From the NCBI GenBank assembly GCA_036802685.1, contig DAIRVS010000088.1, positions 1 through 17,312 of the forward strand: 17,312 nt of DNA, given 5' to 3'. The notes under the pieces are model-generated. The model did not search any database, was not told the DNA's origin, and was given only the letters and a program-made list of their open reading frames with translations. The position numbers and the translations under genes are program-made. The DNA comes from HGW-17 sp938004375 (GTDB taxonomy: Bacteria > Myxococcota_A > Polyangia > HGW-17). Below, piece by piece: positions 14,167-17,312 of this stretch (positions are counted from its first letter, which is position 1; each line of letters starts with the position of its first letter).

Positions 14167-15458
14167 CCCAGACCCGCATCCTGACCTCCCTGACCGGCGG
14201 TGACCTGTACACCGGCTGCATCCGCATGGACCCGAAGACGGGCACCATCCTCGAGGTGGGGCCCAACGTCGTGCCCCACGCCCAGGACATGGTCGTGCCG
14301 TTGCCCGGCCACGTGGTGATGCCCGGCTGGGTGGTGGGCCACACGCACCTCTACTCCGCCCTGGCCCGGGGCATGCCGGCTCCCCGGCGCACGCCGACCA
14401 ACTTCGTGCAGACCCTCGAGTACCTGTGGTGGGTCCTGGATCGCGCCCTGGATCCCGACACCGTCTACGCCAGCGGCCTGGCCGGGCTGCTCCAGGCGGC
14501 CCACGTCGGGGTGACCGGCGTCGTCGACCACCACGCGAGCCCGGAGTGCATCCAGGGGAGCCTGTCGACCCTCCAGCGCGCCTTCGACGAGACCCGGATG
14601 CGCGGCCTGCTCTGCTATGAAGTGACCGACCGCAACGGCCCCCACGAGGGCCCCGCCGGGGTCGCCGAGAACCGCCGCTTCGCCCTCGACGCCGCCCGGC
14701 ACCCCCTCGTGCGGGGCTGCGTCGGAGGCCATGCCTCGTTCACGATGTCCGACGCCACCCTGGACGCCGTGGCCCAGGCCTGCCTCGACCTGGGCCTGCC
14801 GCTGCACATCCACCTGCTCGAGGACGCCGCCGACCGCACCGAGAGCGTCCGCCTTTACGGCAGGGATCCCGTCACCCGGCTCCTCGAGCGCGGCCTGGGC
14901 CGTCCCATGGACCTTTTCGCCCACGGCGTCCACCTCACCCCGGCCGAGCGGGACCTCCTGGTCGAGCGCGACGTGACCCTCCTCCACAACCCGCGCTCGA
15001 ACATGAACAACCGCGTGGGCCGCGCGCCCATCGCCCGCGGACGCTGGCAGTTGGGCACGGACGGGATCGACAACGACATCGTGGCCGAGCTGCGGGCCGC
15101 CTACTTCCGCGGCCGCGAGGACGATCCCCCGGTGGACTTCATGGCCCCCCTGCAGATGATGCGCGAGGCCCAACGCACGCTGGGACGGGCCTTCGACCTG
15201 GTGCTCGACGAGCTGCGGCCCGGCGCCGGCGCCGACCTGACCATCCTGCGCTACGACGAGCCCACCCCGCTCTCGGCCGGCAACTTCGCCGGACATCTGT
15301 ACTTCGGCCTGGACGCCTGGGCGGTGGCCGGCACGGTCGTGCGCGGCCGGTTCGTGCTGCGCGACGGGGCGGTCGTCTCCTGCGACGAGGCCGCCGCCAT
15401 GGAGCTCACCCGCGAGGGCGCCCGCCGGCTCTATAATGGGATGGAGGCGCGCTCATGA
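14148..15458 (+). CDS. ssnA: SsnA-type amidohydrolase (putative aminohydrolase)
   Basis: The 436-residue protein starts at ATG 14148, which has AGAGAAAGGA 6 nt upstream; the frame stays open far upstream, but only as a shadow of the hydantoinase gene. It belongs to the guanine-deaminase/atrazine-chlorohydrolase branch of amidohydrolases and closely matches the SsnA pattern: H65 and H67 in GHTHLYSALARGM, GGHAS with H195, LHIHLLED with H220, H222 and E225, FAHGVHL with H259, and LGTDGID with D305. SsnA is found with hydantoinase HyuA, YgfK and xanthine-dehydrogenase-like enzymes in anaerobic purine and uric-acid breakdown clusters of enterobacteria and clostridia. Here only the hydantoinase partner is present. 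It probably deaminates or opens a purine-derived ring in the cytoplasm. It overlaps the next gene by ATGA. Confidence 0.9.
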   Translation: MDILSLTQTRILTSLTGGDLYTGCIRMDPKTGTILEVGPNVVPHAQDMVVPLPGHVVMPGWVVGHTHLYSALARGMPAPRRTPTNFVQTLEYLWWVLDRALDPDTVYASGLAGLLQAAHVGVTGVVDHHASPECIQGSLSTLQRAFDETRMRGLLCYEVTDRNGPHEGPAGVAENRRFALDAARHPLVRGCVGGHASFTMSDATLDAVAQACLDLGLPLHIHLLEDAADRTESVRLYGRDPVTRLLERGLGRPMDLFAHGVHLTPAERDLLVERDVTLLHNPRSNMNNRVGRAPIARGRWQLGTDGIDNDIVAELRAAYFRGREDDPPVDFMAPLQMMREAQRTLGRAFDLVLDELRPGAGADLTILRYDEPTPLSAGNFAGHLYFGLDAWAVAGTVVRGRFVLRDGAVVSCDEAAAMELTREGARRLYNGMEARS

Positions 15459-15871
15459 GCCGGGACACCGACCCCCCCGCCGGGGATGCACCCCCGATCG
15501 CCAACACCGAGGCCGATCCCGGCATGCGCGACCGCATCGCCGGCCTGGCCGGTGAGCTCGTCGCCCGCCTGCTCAACACGGGGGATGAGGGATGGCACAA
15601 GGTGCCGATCCGGGTCCCCCAGGAAATCGTCTCCTACAGCAAGGAGCAGGTCGCCGCGCTGCGGGCCGAGCTCATCCAGATGATCCGCAAGGAAGTCTCC
15701 AGCTACTTCAGTTCGCTGAACCTCAGCTCCGAGTTGCTGAAGCTGCTCACGTACCTCACCTTCGAGGTGAAGATGCAGATCCGCCTGGTGCCCACCGAGC
15801 GGGGCACCCTCGAGCTCCAGTCCAAAACCGAGGTGAACCCCGTTGCGCCCGAAAACCCCAAGAAGCCCTGA
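15455..15871 (+). CDS. Small conserved-looking protein of unknown function
   Basis: The 138-residue protein starts in an ATGA overlap with the ssnA stop, so its translation is likely coupled. No signal peptide or membrane segment is present. Residues 1-22 are acidic and disordered. Residues 25-110 look helical (RIAGLAGELVARLL, YSKEQVAALRAELIQMIRKE, LSSELLKLLTYLTFEV), and a charged, Lys/Pro-rich tail ends the protein. The pattern is that of a small soluble helical adaptor, loosely phasin-like, but no family was recognised. The gene overlaps the proposed TTG start of mutS by 29 bp. Codon use matches the flanking genes, which supports it being real. Confidence 0.75.
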   Translation: MSRDTDPPAGDAPPIANTEADPGMRDRIAGLAGELVARLLNTGDEGWHKVPIRVPQEIVSYSKEQVAALRAELIQMIRKEVSSYFSSLNLSSELLKLLTYLTFEVKMQIRLVPTERGTLELQSKTEVNPVAPENPKKP

Positions 15872-17312
15872 TTCGACCGGCGGCGACGTCACGCCGCTGA
15901 TGCGCCAGTACCTCGACCAGAAGGCGCTCTACCCGGACGCCATCCTGCTGTTCCGGGTGGGGGACTTCTACGAGATGTTCTACGAGGACGCCCAGATCGC
16001 CGCCGAGGCCCTGGGGCTGGTGCTCACCACCCGCGACAAGAACCGGGAGAACCCCGTGCCCCTGGCCGGCGTCCCCTACCACGCGCTGAAGACCTATCTG
16101 TCCCGGCTGCTCGACTCCGGGTTCAAGGTCGCCGTGTGCGAGCAGCTCGAGGACCCGAAGGACGCCAAGGGCGTCGTGAAACGCGGGGTGACCCAGGTGG
16201 TCACTCCGGGGCTGATCCTCGACGAGGACCAGCTCGACGCGCGCGTGGCCAACTATCTGGCCGCCGCGCTGCCCGAGGCGGGCGGTACGGGCCGCTGGGG
16301 GCTGGCCTTCGCCGACATCAGCACGGGCGAGTTCCGGGTCTCCGTCGCGCCGACCACGGCCGCCATGCACGCGGAGATCGGACGGGTCGCCCCCCGGGAG
16401 GTGCTCACCCACGGGGACCGGCTGGCCGAGGTGGGCGAGCCGTTCTCCCGGACCCGGGTGCTCGTCGAGGCCTGCGACGAGATGATCCCGGCCGGCGCGG
16501 ACCTGGCGGCCTTCGTACGCGAGCACACGCTGCCGCCGCTGCCCCCCGAGCTCGGAGAGCACCCGTGCGCCCTGGAGGCCGCCGCGGTCGCCCTGGGGAT
16601 GCTGCACCGGGCGCGACCCGCCGACGCGCCGCCCCCCGTCCGCGTCGTGTGGACGGTCCCGGGCGCCCACATGACCCTCGACGCCGCGACCATCTCCAAC
16701 CTCGAGCTCTTCGAGACGTTGCGGGAGAAGAAGCGCGACGGCGCCCTCGTGCAGGTCCTGGACCGCACCGTGACCTCCATGGGGGGCCGCCTGCTGCGCG
16801 CCTTCATGATGTATCCGCTGCTCGAGGTCGCACCGATCAGGCGGCGCCAGGACGCCGTCGAGCTGCTCCACGACCGCGCCGATCTGCGCGAGGCGGCCCG
16901 CCTCGTGTTGCGGGAGATGCCCGACCTGGAGCGGCTGGTCTCCCGGGCCGCCCACCAGGTGGCCACTCCCCGCGATCTGGGCACCCTGCGCCGCGGCCTG
17001 CGCCTGCTCCCGCTGTTGCTCGAGGTGGAGCACGCCATGGGGGCCGCCGTCACCGACGGACTGCCCGAGCTGCTGCGCGTGGGGGACGACCTGTGTGAGG
17101 ACCTGCTCGCCGAGCTCGACACCCTGGTCGACGAACCCCCTCCCGTGCACACCGACGGGGAGCTCTTCAGGCCCCAAGTCCACGCCAAGCTCGACGAACT
17201 GATCGACCTGACCACCGGGGGAAGGCAGAGCCTGCTCGAGATCGAGGAGCGGGAGCGCCGTCGCACGGGCATCGGCTCGCTGAAGATCAGTTACAACCGC
17301 GTCTTCGGCTAC
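15843..17312 (+). CDS. mutS: DNA mismatch repair protein MutS, N-terminal part (truncated by window)
   Basis: The first 490 residues are visible and the frame runs off the window in the clamp domain (ISYNRVFGY). MutS recognises mismatches on new DNA and recruits MutL. Residues 16-145 are the mismatch-binding domain, with TPLMRQYLDQK and the FYE motif F42-Y43-E44 in GDFYEMF. A connector (about 150-270) and the lever domain (from about 290; ISNLELFETLR, RTVTSMGGRLLRAF) follow. A TTG start at 15843 is preferred: an in-frame TGA ends at 15836, GAGGTG lies 7 nt upstream, and the first ATG (15900) falls inside the conserved TPLMRQYL start of the family. The gene overlaps the preceding small gene by 29 bp, so it is probably translationally coupled. 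The ATPase domain is outside the window. Confidence 0.93.
   Translation, partial: MRPKTPRSPDSTGGDVTPLMRQYLDQKALYPDAILLFRVGDFYEMFYEDAQIAAEALGLVLTTRDKNRENPVPLAGVPYHALKTYLSRLLDSGFKVAVCEQLEDPKDAKGVVKRGVTQVVTPGLILDEDQLDARVANYLAAALPEAGGTGRWGLAFADISTGEFRVSVAPTTAAMHAEIGRVAPREVLTHGDRLAEVGEPFSRTRVLVEACDEMIPAGADLAAFVREHTLPPLPPELGEHPCALEAAAVALGMLHRARPADAPPPVRVVWTVPGAHMTLDAATISNLELFETLREKKRDGALVQVLDRTVTSMGGRLLRAFMMYPLLEVAPIRRRQDAVELLHDRADLREAARLVLREMPDLERLVSRAAHQVATPRDLGTLRRGLRLLPLLLEVEHAMGAAVTDGLPELLRVGDDLCEDLLAELDTLVDEPPPVHTDGELFRPQVHAKLDELIDLTTGGRQSLLEIEERERRRTGIGSLKISYNRVFGY

Noticed and set aside
15432..15437. Perfect TATAAT at the end of ssnA as a promoter for the small gene and mutS
   Set aside because: No -35-like sequence lies 16-18 bp upstream, and the word arises from Leu-Tyr-Asn codons of ssnA.

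Overview
The window is GC-rich (most genes end codons in G or C). It carries several features typical of Myxococcota or other former Deltaproteobacteria: many lipoproteins, a cysteine-rich CGNG...GE.CDG disulfide repeat, Asn-rich linkers, a myo-inositol-phosphate synthase and a fused DUF523-DUF1722 protein. I infer a myxobacterium or Bradymonadales-like environmental bacterium. No tRNA, rRNA, CRISPR array or phage gene was seen.

Left end (1-1146, minus strand): a PLP-dependent serine/threonine dehydratase of the serine-racemase type, followed 8 bp later by the start of a secreted Pro-rich protein that runs off the window. Region 1246-2904 is an IS110-family element of IS1111 layout. It has 11-bp subterminal inverted repeats, a DEDD transposase, and about 390 bp of structured non-coding DNA 3' of the transposase, where a bridge RNA would be expected. 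It sits inside or beside a short GTCCGTGG-type repeat array (2909-2993).

Region 3205-6366 (plus) holds a large lipoprotein subtilase and a small Cys-rich lipoprotein, 12 bp apart. Codon use and GC drop sharply inside the protease gene near 4100, at the junction of propeptide and protease domain, and stay low to about 6366. This points to a mosaic or horizontally acquired segment. A repeat-bearing convergent spacer (6367-6675) follows.

Region 6676-12518 is all minus strand. In transcription order it holds an L,D-transpeptidase lipoprotein, a DUF523-DUF1722 protein 9 bp downstream, ino1, and a disulfide-repeat lipoprotein with a 22-bp perfect palindrome in front of it.

Region 12519-12723 is a divergent promoter region with two overlapping sigma70-like promoters and two palindromes. 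From it a plus-strand chain of four overlapping genes departs: a hydantoinase/dihydropyrimidinase, an SsnA-type aminohydrolase, a small unknown protein, and mutS (TTG start, truncated by the window end). The first two suggest nucleobase or hydantoin salvage, and their overlaps with the last two suggest translational coupling down to mismatch repair.

The strongest leads are the IS element with its candidate bridge RNA and its predicted RBS-sequestering leader, the chimeric protease/lipoprotein pair, and the loss of an expected cluster cysteine in the DUF523 protein.
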